This document shows, piece by piece, positions 34,547 to 42,729 of a DNA stretch of 64,000 nt. A program made the translations under genes and the position numbers. This DNA comes from Streptomyces sp. 6-11-2 (GTDB taxonomy: Bacteria > Actinomycetota > Actinomycetes > Streptomycetales > Streptomycetaceae): contig NZ_BJOR01000001.1 in the NCBI RefSeq assembly GCF_006540305.1, positions 6,324,001-6,388,000 of the forward strand. Direction: 5' to 3'. The notes below the pieces were generated by a model. The model had not been told where the DNA came from. It saw only the letters and a list, made by a program, of their open reading frames with translations, and ran no database searches. Position 1 is the stretch's first letter. Each line of letters begins with the position of its first letter.

Positions 34547-36027
34547 GCGGGCCAGCCCGTCTCGCTGTACAGCTCCCCGTTCTGGATCTTTTCGATGGCC
34601 ACCCGGGTGTAGCAGACGAGGTCGTCGGGGAGCGCGGCAGGGTCCCAGAATCTCCACTGGGTGCACTTGTCCGGCTCGCGCAGCTCCGGCTCGCCGCTCC
34701 AGCTCCGGGCGCGGAAGAACAGGCCCATGCGGGGCCGGTCCCCGGCCTTGTCGATGTGGTGGACGACGTGGACGAGTTCGACGTCCTGGCGCTCGATGTG
34801 CAGGCCGGCTTCCTCCCGGGCCTCCCTGATCAGGCCGGCGATGGCGTTCTCCTGCTCGCAGTGACCGGCCAGGACGTGCCAGGTGGACGGCGCAAACGCT
34901 GAGTCGGGGTGACGCAGTCCGAGCAGCACCGTCCCGTCGGACCGCTCCAGGTAGAGGTGGACGCCGATGACGTTGAGGACCGTGCCATGCGGCGAAGTCC
35001 GGCGCTCCTTCTGTGGTGCGAGCCCGCTCTGCGCCGCGGCGCTGGCCGGGAGGCTGGCGGCGTGGCGCCGTACGAGGTCGCTGGTGGTGTCGGCGATACG
35101 GAGGCGGTGGAGGTCTGAGGGGGTAAACCAGGCGAGCATCACCCCTTCCGTCAGGTGGAGTTCGCGGGGGTCGCCGTTCCAGCGGCCGGCGTAGATGGCG
35201 ATGGGCACGGTCGCGCCGTCGTCGTTGGAGGCGTACTCGGTGCCGAAGGGGGTCAGGTCAGCGATGTCGAGGCCGGCTTCCTCGGCCGGTTCGCGCCGCA
35301 CGGTGTGTTCCAGGGCGGCGTCCTGGGGCTCTCGGCCGCCGCCCAGCAGGGACCACATGCCCGGCTCCCAGATCCGGCCGGGGAAGTAGTCGCGCAGGTG
35401 GAGCAGGTACTCGCCGCGGTCGTTGTAGATCAGGGCCGAGGCGTTGGCCGTCTCCGGTTCGGCTGCCGGCGGGAGCTTGAGCAGCTTCTCGCGCAGGGTT
35501 GGGGAGGTCACCCGGTCCACGGGACGCCACTCGATGCCGCCGACCTCTTCCTTCTGCAGTACCACCGGCACCTCGGTCGCGTTGTGCAGACGGAAGAGGA
35601 ACCGCAGGTCGAAGTGGACGTGGCCGGGTTCGCCTTTGCCCGGGTGGGCGTCGATGTCGTGAATGTCGATGTCGAACGGCACGGTCTCGTAGCCGGGCCA
35701 CGGCGTGACGGCCTGGGGCGGGATCCCGGTCTCCTCGTGCAGCTCCCGCAGCGCCGCTGCGGGAAGGGACTCGTCGGCGGGCTCCGTGTGTCCGCCGGGG
35801 GCGAGGACCTTCCCGCTCGCCAGGTGCAGCACGTGCAGGACGCGCCCGAGTCGGTCGACGACGAACGCGCCGCAGGTGACGTGCCCGGTGAAGGTGGAGC
35901 GGCTGGCGATGTTGTCGCCGGTCCGGTCGAGGGCAACCAGGAGGGCGCCGAGCTGTGCGCGCTCGTGAGGGTGGCGCGCGAGATAGGCGTCAACGGTGGT
36001 GCGGATGTGGTTGTGCGACAACGGCAT
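34543..36027 (-). CDS. Triple-NUDIX-domain protein
   Basis: 494 aa with GAGG upstream of the ATG. Three NUDIX boxes are readable: GGHTEPADESLPAAALRELH with EETGIP, GGGREPQDAALEHTVRREPA with EEAGLD, and AGHCEQENAIAGLIREAREE with AGLH. In box 2 the REL position reads REP, and in box 3 the first Gly pair is AG, so the domains may differ in activity. Each domain is about 150 aa and preceded by its own beta-strand start. Three tandem NUDIX domains in one chain are rare. Coupled by 4 nt to the kinase-VanX gene. Confidence 0.9.
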   Translation of the reverse strand: MPLSHNHIRTTVDAYLARHPHERAQLGALLVALDRTGDNIASRSTFTGHVTCGAFVVDRLGRVLHVLHLASGKVLAPGGHTEPADESLPAAALRELHEETGIPPQAVTPWPGYETVPFDIDIHDIDAHPGKGEPGHVHFDLRFLFRLHNATEVPVVLQKEEVGGIEWRPVDRVTSPTLREKLLKLPPAAEPETANASALIYNDRGEYLLHLRDYFPGRIWEPGMWSLLGGGREPQDAALEHTVRREPAEEAGLDIADLTPFGTEYASNDDGATVPIAIYAGRWNGDPRELHLTEGVMLAWFTPSDLHRLRIADTTSDLVRRHAASLPASAAAQSGLAPQKERRTSPHGTVLNVIGVHLYLERSDGTVLLGLRHPDSAFAPSTWHVLAGHCEQENAIAGLIREAREEAGLHIERQDVELVHVVHHIDKAGDRPRMGLFFRARSWSGEPELREPDKCTQWRFWDPAALPDDLVCYTRVAIEKIQNGELYSETGWPA

Positions 36028-36084
36028 GGGGCTACCTCAGCGGGGCGTGGAGCGGGAGGAGTCGAGGCGGGGCGGTCGTTCGGG

Positions 36085-37221
36085 TCAGCTCAGCCGCATC
36101 CCCTCCGCCGGGATCTCTTCGACGGCGGAGGGGCGAGCGGTGGGCAGGCCCCACCGCTCGCGCGCCGTGTCCGCGGCGAGTTGGGCTTGCCGAGCGCCGG
36201 GTGGGCCCCAGCCCAGCAGGGCAGATGCCTGGGCGGGGGTGGCCAGCAGGCGGGCGAAGGGGTGGCCGGTGGCGGGGTCGACTGCCGCCGGCCCGATGGC
36301 GGTGACCGGGGCGGCCAGGCGGAGCCTCGCGTTGGGCCCCACGCCGCCGTAGACCTCGCCGGTCTCATCCAGCACCCAGCCCAGTTGCACCGGATTGGCC
36401 AGGGTGAGCTGGGCTTCCTCGGCGGCCTCGCGGTGCAGGGTGTCCTCGGGCGTCGCGTCGGTGCTCTCCACGGTGCCGCCGGGCAACATCGGCAGCGCGC
36501 CCCGAGGGCCTGGGTCGGCCACGACGACGACGCGGCCGTCGGGGACGAAGCACCACGCCCAGGCTTGCTGCACGGGCAGCCGCTCGGGGACGGGGGCGCG
36601 GTGGAGAGGGCTGTCCCACAAAGGCCGGTAGCGGACGTGGACGTCGTGCCGGTCCAGGGCCGGGACGTCGAGGATGTGCTGGCCGTCGGCGAGGTGGGCG
36701 GTGGCGGTATTCCCGAGCCGGGCACGGTAGGCGGCGAGCATGATCTGCCCGTCTACGGGGCGTAGTCGCTGCACCGCGTCCCGGGTCTCCAGGAAGGCGT
36801 AATCGGACAGCTCCTCGCGCGGGAGGCGGATTGCTTCCACCTGGTCGGGGGTGAGGGTCCCTGCGTCGAAGACGAACCGGACCTCGCCGGGGCAGGTCGT
36901 GCCGGGCTGGAGGTCGGGGTGGTGCGGGGAGAAGGAGTGGACGGCGAGCACGGCCGACAGAGGCAGATCCAGGCCCAGTTCCTCGGTGATCTCGCGCCGG
37001 CAGGTGACGTGCGGGTGTTCGCCGGCTTCGACGACGCCTCCGGGCAGCAGCCACCAGTCGTCCTTGCGGTAGGTGGGGTGCACCAGCAGGACCCGGCCGA
37101 CCTCGTCGGTGATGATCGCGGCGGCGCCGAGCCACGCCGCGTGCCGGGATGCGGCGTACTGCGCTGCGGGCAGAGCTGCACGCGGTGAGACGTGATCCGA
37201 AGGGGAGACAGGAGAGGGCAC
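36085..37221 (-). CDS. Double-NUDIX-domain protein
   Basis: 378 aa from GTG 37221. Domain 1 (about 30-165) has the box GGVVEAGEHPHVTCRREITE with ELGLD; domain 2 (about 205-310) has GGTVESTDATPEDTLHREAA with EEAQLT. The last 60 residues are a helical tail. Box 1 is complete; box 2 lacks the usual Gly after EE and may be weak. Adjacent to the triple-NUDIX gene and probably derived from the same amplification. Confidence 0.88.
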   Translation of the reverse strand: MPSPVSPSDHVSPRAALPAAQYAASRHAAWLGAAAIITDEVGRVLLVHPTYRKDDWWLLPGGVVEAGEHPHVTCRREITEELGLDLPLSAVLAVHSFSPHHPDLQPGTTCPGEVRFVFDAGTLTPDQVEAIRLPREELSDYAFLETRDAVQRLRPVDGQIMLAAYRARLGNTATAHLADGQHILDVPALDRHDVHVRYRPLWDSPLHRAPVPERLPVQQAWAWCFVPDGRVVVVADPGPRGALPMLPGGTVESTDATPEDTLHREAAEEAQLTLANPVQLGWVLDETGEVYGGVGPNARLRLAAPVTAIGPAAVDPATGHPFARLLATPAQASALLGWGPPGARQAQLAADTARERWGLPTARPSAVEEIPAEGMRLS

Positions 37222-37298
37222 GGGTCTCTGCCTTTCGCAGCGGTGGACGGGTGAACGTGCAGCACGGGGGGCGAGCGGTGATCAGTAGGCACCGTCGT

Positions 37299-38621
37299 TC
37301 ATCCGGCGTCGCCGCTTCCGAGGGCGGTGGGACGGGCAGTGCTGCCGGGCACGATCGGCCACTCCACGGTGATGCGGGTGTGCTTCTTGGCGAACACGTG
37401 CGGCTCGTGGTCCGGGCCCGCCGGAGCACGGCCGGCTGCCGGGCTGGCGGTGATGAGGGGGTAGCGGGCGCCGCGGTGGTTGCGCTGCCAGATCTCGACC
37501 TGCTCGGCCATCTCCTGCGCGGCGACGTGCCCTTGGTCGCCGTAACCGTGGACGACGAACTCGTACCGGCCCTTGCCGTCGTCTCCGTCACCGATGCGTT
37601 CGGTGGCCAGCCGGGCGAGGGAGGCTCCACGGACGATCGCGGCGGCGGGCCAGTGCCGGGGCGGCGGGTTGAGGACCTGGTTGTCGCCGTCGGGGTCGAC
37701 TTCCAGGCGGCAGAAGCCGGGCAGGGCGCCGGCGAGGTAGAACGTGAGGAGGTCGAAGGGTTCCTGGCCCCCGACAGTGATGTCGGTGCGGGTGACGGTC
37801 GGCTCGCGGTCAAAGGCGGGGGCGAGTTGGTCCACGGACAGCGGGGTGCCGTCTTCCCAGGAGAGGTGGACTCCGGTGCCGGGGACGGTGCGGCGGTTCG
37901 GGTTCCAGGCGCCGTCGCCCTGCATGGCGACGAAGCCGCAGACGATGAGTGGCTCGTCGCTATGCAGTGCCCCCTCGTTTCTGGTGAAGCCGATGGCCCA
38001 GTGGTAGCCGTGCAGGCGCAGCGGCGCGACGAGACGGCCGCCTTCGAACAGAGCGTCGATCCAGGGCAGGTCCCACGTGTCGACGGTGACCACGATGGCG
38101 TCGAATCCGCCGTCCGGCACCACTGCGGAGGGCAGGTGCTCGGCGTCCGCGGTGACCACGCTGACGTGGCGGTATCCGGCCTTGGGCAGGAAGCGAATGG
38201 CCCGCTCCGTGACGGCCGGGTCGATGTCCAGGGTGGTGACGTGACCGGTCGGACCGGTGAGTTCGGCGAGGAGGGCGGCGTTGTAGCCGCCGGAGCCGAT
38301 CTCGAGGACGCGGTGGCCGGGCTGGATGCGGGCCGCTTCGAGCATGTCGGCCTGCAGCCAGGGCGCGGAGATGGAGCTGATGATGGTGCCCTCGTCGCTG
38401 CGGCGGGTGGCGACGATGTCGTTGGCGTACGCAGCGGGGAGGAGGACCTCGGGGGCGAAGGCGTGCCGGGGCACGGTGCGCAGGGCGCGGTCGACTGAGG
38501 GGGTGCGGATGTGTCCGGCAGCGGCGAGCTGGTCGGCCAGATGGTGGCGCAGGGCGGTGGCCTCGTCGAGGTCCGTGGTGGGCGGCGTGGTCACAGCGGG
38601 CCTTTCGGTCGAGCGGGTCAT
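37299..38621 (-). CDS. Protein-L-isoaspartate-type methyltransferase, FxLD-system-like
   Basis: 440 aa from ATG 38621, overlapping the ABC transporter stop. The N-terminal PIMT core has RHAFAPEVLLPAAYANDIV, SSISAPWLQADMLEAARIQP, VLEIGSGGYNAALLAEL and the acidic TLDIDPAVTERA. A C-terminal extension of about 200 aa follows, as in methyltransferases of FxLD lanthipeptide loci, and it is clearly homologous to the methyltransferase half of the fusion at 42730. Such enzymes methylate Asp side chains in ribosomal peptides, leading to succinimide or isoAsp. Its presence here hints at a peptide substrate. Confidence 0.85.
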   Translation of the reverse strand: MTRSTERPAVTTPPTTDLDEATALRHHLADQLAAAGHIRTPSVDRALRTVPRHAFAPEVLLPAAYANDIVATRRSDEGTIISSISAPWLQADMLEAARIQPGHRVLEIGSGGYNAALLAELTGPTGHVTTLDIDPAVTERAIRFLPKAGYRHVSVVTADAEHLPSAVVPDGGFDAIVVTVDTWDLPWIDALFEGGRLVAPLRLHGYHWAIGFTRNEGALHSDEPLIVCGFVAMQGDGAWNPNRRTVPGTGVHLSWEDGTPLSVDQLAPAFDREPTVTRTDITVGGQEPFDLLTFYLAGALPGFCRLEVDPDGDNQVLNPPPRHWPAAAIVRGASLARLATERIGDGDDGKGRYEFVVHGYGDQGHVAAQEMAEQVEIWQRNHRGARYPLITASPAAGRAPAGPDHEPHVFAKKHTRITVEWPIVPGSTARPTALGSGDAG

Positions 38622-40609
38622 ACCTGGTCCGAGACGGTGGGCGCGGCGGGGTGGGGGATGGTCGCGGTCGGGGCGTACTGGGCGGCCTGGGCGTCGAACA
38701 TGGCGGCGTACCGGCCGCGGGCGGCGATGAGTTGGTTGTGCGTCCCGTGCTCGGCGAGGTGCCCGTTGTTGAGGACGTAGATGTGGTCGGCGTGGCGGAC
38801 GCCGGACATGCGGTGGGTGACTAGAACGACGGCTCGGTTCGGGGCGGCGAGGCGTCGGATGCGGTCGAAGGCTTCGATCTCGGCTTCGGGGTCGAGGGCG
38901 GAGGTCGGCTCGTCGACGATGAGGACTCCGTCCGCCTGTGATGTTGAACTGCGCCAGTGTGTGCGGGCCAGGCCGACTTTCTGCCATTCGCCGCCGGACA
39001 GTTCGATGGCGCCGCGGAACATGCGGGCCAGCAGGCTGCGAAGGCCGTCGGGGAGTTTGGCGATGACGGGGCCGGCGACGGCGTAGTCGACCGAGGGCCC
39101 CAGGTCCTCCTCTGTTGCGGGGTGGTCGGGGCGGCCGAGACGGATGTTCATCGCGGCGGTCACGGGCCAGCGCTGGAAGTCCTGGGTGAGCAGGGAGACG
39201 CGCGCGAAGACCTGGGCCCGGTCAAGGCCGGTGAGGTCCGCCTCGCCCCAGCGCAGCGTGCCGGAGGCCGGCAGCAGCATGCCGGAGAGGATCTTCATCA
39301 GGGTGCTCTTGCCGGAGCCGTTCTCGCCCACCACCGCGGTCACCGACCCCATCGGCAGGGTCAGGGACACCCCGTCCAGCGCGAGGGTGTCCCGGTCGGG
39401 GTAGCGGTAGGTGACCTGGTCCAGAACGATCTTCTTGACGCGCTCCGGTACGGGCGCACCGCCGACGGGCAGCGTCCGCTGGCCGGCCTGGGCGAGGAAG
39501 CGGCCGTGGTCGCGGACGTAGAGGCTCTCCTCGTGGAGCTGGTTGATGTTCATCACCAGCGCGCCCAGGCTCGCCGAGCCGGTACGCACGGCGATGACGG
39601 CGGTCCCGGCGACGGCGAGGCTCATGTGTCCGGCCATGATCAGCCAGAACATGGCGCCGTAGGTCGCGGCCATCGCCAGGCCGGACAGTGCGGAGGCGAC
39701 CCATTCGGTGAGGGCCTTGCTGGAGGCGAGGCGTTCCTGTTCGGCCTCGGCGCTCTCGGCCATCCGCTCGTAGCGGCTGAGGAGGAAGGGGCCGACGGCG
39801 TGGAGTCGGACCTCTTGGGCGGCGGTGCGTTCGGTGAGCAGGTTGCCGATCAGGCGGCTGGCCCGCACGTGCTCGATCCAGCTCATCACCGACACGTACC
39901 GCTCCTGTGCCACGCGCATCGCGCCCCAGCCGCGCGGGGCGGCGATGAGGATCAGCATGGGCAGCAGCACCGGGTGGAGCACGGCCAGGACGCCGGCGGT
40001 AGTGACCAGGGAGATGAGGCCGTTCAGCGCGGCGACGCAGGCGCTGATCATGCGGCGGGCGGAGCCGGGACCGTGCTGGGCGATGTCGACGAGGCGCCGG
40101 AAGTCGGGGTCGTCGATGGCCTCCAGTTCAACCTTGGCGGCGGCGGCCAGGTACTGGGTGGTGGCGATCCGCTCGACTTTGGGCTCCAGCCGCCCGGCGC
40201 GGGAGGTGGACCAGGCGGACAGGGCGGAGTTGACGACGCCGATGACCGCGGCGGCCAGGAGAGCGGGCAGCAAGGCGTGCAGACGGTCGCCAGTGCTGCC
40301 GCTGCCGGCGAGCAGGGCGTGCATGACGGCGTTGACGGCGAGCAGGCCGGCGGCAGCGGCGATGCCCTGGCCGATCTCACTTACCCCGACGGAGAGCAGG
40401 GCACGCCGGTCGGCCTGCCACGCCATGCGCAGCGTGGCGCCGACGAGTGTCGGCATGGAGCGCAGTGCGGACATCATGGTCAGGTCCAAGGTCGCGTGCT
40501 CGTGCTGGGACCAGCCCATGTCGTAGCGCAGGGGGCCGCCGAATAGCTCGTGTTCGGCGTCGGAGACCTGCGGGTCGGCCATCGTGACGGGGCCGAAGAA
40601 CCTCTTCAC
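38618..40609 (-). CDS. ABC transporter, fused permease and ATPase
   Basis: 663 aa. An N-terminal membrane half with several hydrophobic segments (about residues 70-340) precedes an ATPase domain with Walker A GENGSGKST, signature IELSGGEWQKVGLAR, Walker B VLIVDEPTSALDPEAE and the switch His in VTHRMSGVRHAD. Between signature and Walker B there is a short insertion (THWRSSTSQADG). A single half-transporter of this type works as a homodimer, often as a peptide or lipid exporter. Located between the NUDIX and methyltransferase genes with 4-nt overlaps, it probably exports the product of this operon. Confidence 0.9.
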   Translation of the reverse strand: MKRFFGPVTMADPQVSDAEHELFGGPLRYDMGWSQHEHATLDLTMMSALRSMPTLVGATLRMAWQADRRALLSVGVSEIGQGIAAAAGLLAVNAVMHALLAGSGSTGDRLHALLPALLAAAVIGVVNSALSAWSTSRAGRLEPKVERIATTQYLAAAAKVELEAIDDPDFRRLVDIAQHGPGSARRMISACVAALNGLISLVTTAGVLAVLHPVLLPMLILIAAPRGWGAMRVAQERYVSVMSWIEHVRASRLIGNLLTERTAAQEVRLHAVGPFLLSRYERMAESAEAEQERLASSKALTEWVASALSGLAMAATYGAMFWLIMAGHMSLAVAGTAVIAVRTGSASLGALVMNINQLHEESLYVRDHGRFLAQAGQRTLPVGGAPVPERVKKIVLDQVTYRYPDRDTLALDGVSLTLPMGSVTAVVGENGSGKSTLMKILSGMLLPASGTLRWGEADLTGLDRAQVFARVSLLTQDFQRWPVTAAMNIRLGRPDHPATEEDLGPSVDYAVAGPVIAKLPDGLRSLLARMFRGAIELSGGEWQKVGLARTHWRSSTSQADGVLIVDEPTSALDPEAEIEAFDRIRRLAAPNRAVVLVTHRMSGVRHADHIYVLNNGHLAEHGTHNQLIAARGRYAAMFDAQAAQYAPTATIPHPAAPTVSDQV

Positions 40610-41073
40610 CGGGTGCCTCCCGCGGGCCAGTTGGTGGCCCGGTAGGACGGGCCGTGGGTGAGCATGTGGAAGATCGTGGCCGTGTAGGGATGGCAGTCGA
40701 GCGACGGTCGCTCCATCGGCACCCAGAAGAGCCCTTCGTGCTTGTCCGGCTCGGCGTTGTACGGCTCACCCGTCCACGACTGGGCCACGAATACGGCGGT
40801 GATCCGGTCCGCCCCGCCACCGGGGTCGTGGTGGTGGATGAGGCCGCAGAATTCCTGCTGGTCCGCGCTGAGGTGGACCCCCGTCTCTTCCTTCGCTTCG
40901 CGCCGTGCGGCGTGATCGAGTGGTTCGCCGGCTTCCAGGTGGCCGCCCACGACGGTGAGCTGTCCCGGTGCGAGGGCGTCGTCCGCCGTGCGGCGCATGT
41001 ACAGGGCAGCGCCGTTGGACCGGAGCAGGACCTGGGCGACGTCGGCGATCAGCAGGTGAGGTGCCTCGCTCAC
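40606..41073 (-). CDS. Single-domain NUDIX hydrolase
   Basis: 155 aa from GTG 41073, preceded by GGAGGG and overlapping the upstream 69-aa ORF stop as GTGA. The box is VGGHLEAGEPLDHAARREAK followed by EETGVH, with all catalytic glutamates present. A C-terminal region with EGLFWVPMERPSLDCHPYTA closes the fold. It is the fifth NUDIX-containing protein of the operon and, by order, the first enzyme translated. Confidence 0.9.
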   Translation of the reverse strand: MSEAPHLLIADVAQVLLRSNGAALYMRRTADDALAPGQLTVVGGHLEAGEPLDHAARREAKEETGVHLSADQQEFCGLIHHHDPGGGADRITAVFVAQSWTGEPYNAEPDKHEGLFWVPMERPSLDCHPYTATIFHMLTHGPSYRATNWPAGGTR

Positions 41074-41279
41074 AGACGGCCCTCCCGCACCAGGGGTTCG
41101 ACGTTGCTCCGGCCCCGCGCGGCCACGAGGGCATCGCCGTGCCGGAGACCGTCGGCGAGAGCGCTCGCGGCATCGGCTTCGGCGAACGCTTTCGGCGCCC
41201 GGTCCGCCGCGACGGGCAGAGAGCGGCCGCGCCCGTTGTCTGGATGTGCCGGCCTCGGAGGGATGGTGGCGTGCGTCAT
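41070..41279 (-). CDS. Small ORF 2 of the operon leader (69 aa)
   Basis: 69 aa from ATG 41279, which overlaps the stop of the 47-aa ORF, while its own stop overlaps the NUDIX GTG. It is basic and rich in Ala, Arg and Pro, without hydrophobic segments or cysteine. Coupling on both sides argues that it is translated. It could be a peptide substrate, a small binding partner or only a coupling ORF. No family recognised. Confidence 0.55.
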   Translation of the reverse strand: MTHATIPPRPAHPDNGRGRSLPVAADRAPKAFAEADAASALADGLRHGDALVAARGRSNVEPLVREGRL

Positions 41280-41419
41280 GCCAGGTACCTCGTATCCGGT
41301 CGTGACCCACGGGTGGAGCGGGTGTTGCGGTCGACCACGGAGTGCAGGGGGGTGCCCGAGGAGCCGTTGGCGTTTTCGAACGCGGGATGAACGGGCGCAG
41401 GGAGGCGTACGGGATTCAT
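41276..41419 (-). CDS. Small ORF 1 of the operon leader (47 aa), candidate peptide substrate
   Basis: 47 aa from ATG 41419, with a GAGGAG ribosome site 6-7 nt upstream. It begins NPVRLPAPVHPAFENANGS and ends in a Ser/Thr/Arg-rich segment with RNTRSTRGSRPDTRYLA. The stop overlaps the next ATG (ATGA). It contains two Asp residues in the C-terminal half (VVDR and PDTR), which a PIMT-type methyltransferase could act on. It is the first ORF after the promoter region of the operon. No known precursor family is recognised, and it could merely be a leader peptide. Confidence 0.5.
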   Translation of the reverse strand: MNPVRLPAPVHPAFENANGSSGTPLHSVVDRNTRSTRGSRPDTRYLA

Positions 41420-41579
41420 GGGGCTCCTCGGGGTCAGATGCGGACTGGTGATCGGGTAACGGGGGTTCTCATGTCCCCGTAACGGGTGGAGGCGGGCGAA
41501 ATCTAAAACCCGAATTCGAATACCGGGCCCTCTCCTTCTGCGGTCTGGCGGGGCGGGCTGTGATGCTGTGTTCGATCAC
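41420..41579 (-). promoter_or_regulatory. Promoter/operator region of the NUDIX operon
   Basis: 160 nt separate the helical-repeat gene from the first small ORF. GTAACGGG is directly repeated at 41456-41463 and 41479-41486 (23 bp apart, about two helical turns), and between the copies GGGGG and CCCC form a small dyad. A second imperfect dyad, CCCG-N11-CGGG, lies at 41509-41527. A weak -10-like TAGATT occurs on the minus strand at 41505-41500. GC is locally lower than in the genes. Confidence 0.5.
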
Positions 41580-42725
41580 TCATGTGGGTTGCGGTACCTC
41601 GTTCAGGGGATTGCCTGGTGCCGCCTTGTCGGCTCGGAGAAGTCGTCTCAGTTCGGCTTCGCCGAGGGCGACGGACTCGGACAGGGACCGCTGGTGGTCC
41701 GCGGGCAGGGTGCCGGCACCGAGACCTGCGTGAGTGACCACCGAGCCGAGCGAAGATGCCCGCTCGGTGCCGAGGATTGCCCGGGCGGCCGGGTGGCCCA
41801 GCACCTCACATGCGGCATAGGCGTCGAGGCAGGCCACTTCGGCGAGAGCTGAGGCGAGCGAGTTGGTGGGCGGCCCGTTGGCGTCGAGTTCCAGGGCGGC
41901 CAGGCCCGCCCGGATCTGGAACACGGCGATCGAGGGCTCGGGATCGGCCAGGAGCGAGGCGGCTGCGCGCTGGGCCTGGTCGAGGTCGGCCCGCGGAAGC
42001 GGTGCCGCGTCGGGGCGGCAGTGGGCGCGCAGGAGATCGGCGACGGCGCTCTCCCAGGGCTCGGTGGGGTGGGTGGTGTCGATCAGGTCGCGGGCCTGCT
42101 GGTCCAGGCCCTGCTCCATCAGGGCCATGATCTTGATCTGGCGGCCGTCGAGGAGCCGGTTGCCGATGCCGCGGTGCTGGGCCATGGCGTCGGCGGCCTC
42201 GGTCCACCGCCCGATGCGGGCGAGGGCTCGGGCGCCGTCCACGAGCAGGGTGACGTACAGCTCCTGGCACACCGTGCGGTGGTCCTCGTCCGTGTCCGTC
42301 AGGGCCGAGAGGTCGACGGTGCGGCCGTCGATGTCGGTCTTGTTTCGGTGTCGGGCCGCGTCGTTGAGGCAGTGCAACAAGCTGTAGGCGAGTTCGCCGT
42401 GGCCGGCGCGGGTCTGCAGTCGGGCGAGGTTGACCAGCGGCATCAGTGACATGACGGCGACCCGTCCGCTGAGGCGTCCGGCGTCGGCGAAGACCTGGTG
42501 CTGGCGCCAGCAAAGGTCCTCGGCCAGGTCGGGCAGGCCGACGTCGGAGGCGATGAGCGCGGCGTAGTTGAGGACCCCGCAGGCGCGGGCCACCAGGTCG
42601 TGGTGGCTCGCACCTGCGGGCGCGACGGTCAGCCCGGTGAGGTGGTTGATGCGCTCCTCCAAGGGCAGCGCGGGCGCCTTGGTGCGGCGGACCAGGGAGA
42701 TGCGGCTGGCTATCGCGGGGATCAC
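41580..42725 (-). CDS. Helical-repeat (TPR-like) protein next to FxLD locus
   Basis: 381 aa from GTG 42725 with AAGGG just upstream; a TTG at 42755 inside the preceding gene is a less likely start. The sequence is almost entirely alpha-helical with repeated AxxLARIGRWTEAADAMAQ and LEQGLDQQARDLID patterns, resembling TPR-type regulatory or scaffold domains without a DNA-binding part. It ends shortly before the promoter of the NUDIX operon and is co-directional with the lanthipeptide genes. It may be an accessory protein of the lanthipeptide system; function unknown. Confidence 0.72.
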   Translation of the reverse strand: MIPAIASRISLVRRTKAPALPLEERINHLTGLTVAPAGASHHDLVARACGVLNYAALIASDVGLPDLAEDLCWRQHQVFADAGRLSGRVAVMSLMPLVNLARLQTRAGHGELAYSLLHCLNDAARHRNKTDIDGRTVDLSALTDTDEDHRTVCQELYVTLLVDGARALARIGRWTEAADAMAQHRGIGNRLLDGRQIKIMALMEQGLDQQARDLIDTTHPTEPWESAVADLLRAHCRPDAAPLPRADLDQAQRAAASLLADPEPSIAVFQIRAGLAALELDANGPPTNSLASALAEVACLDAYAACEVLGHPAARAILGTERASSLGSVVTHAGLGAGTLPADHQRSLSESVALGEAELRRLLRADKAAPGNPLNEVPQPT

Positions 42726-42729
42726 CGGC

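Noticed and set aside
35155..36765. Plus-strand 536-codon open frame
   Set aside because: Antisense of the NUDIX genes, whose catalytic boxes are unmistakable on the minus strand.
41456..41486. Riboswitch in the leader of the NUDIX operon
   Set aside because: Only short direct repeats and small dyads are visible; no known riboswitch core motif was recognised.
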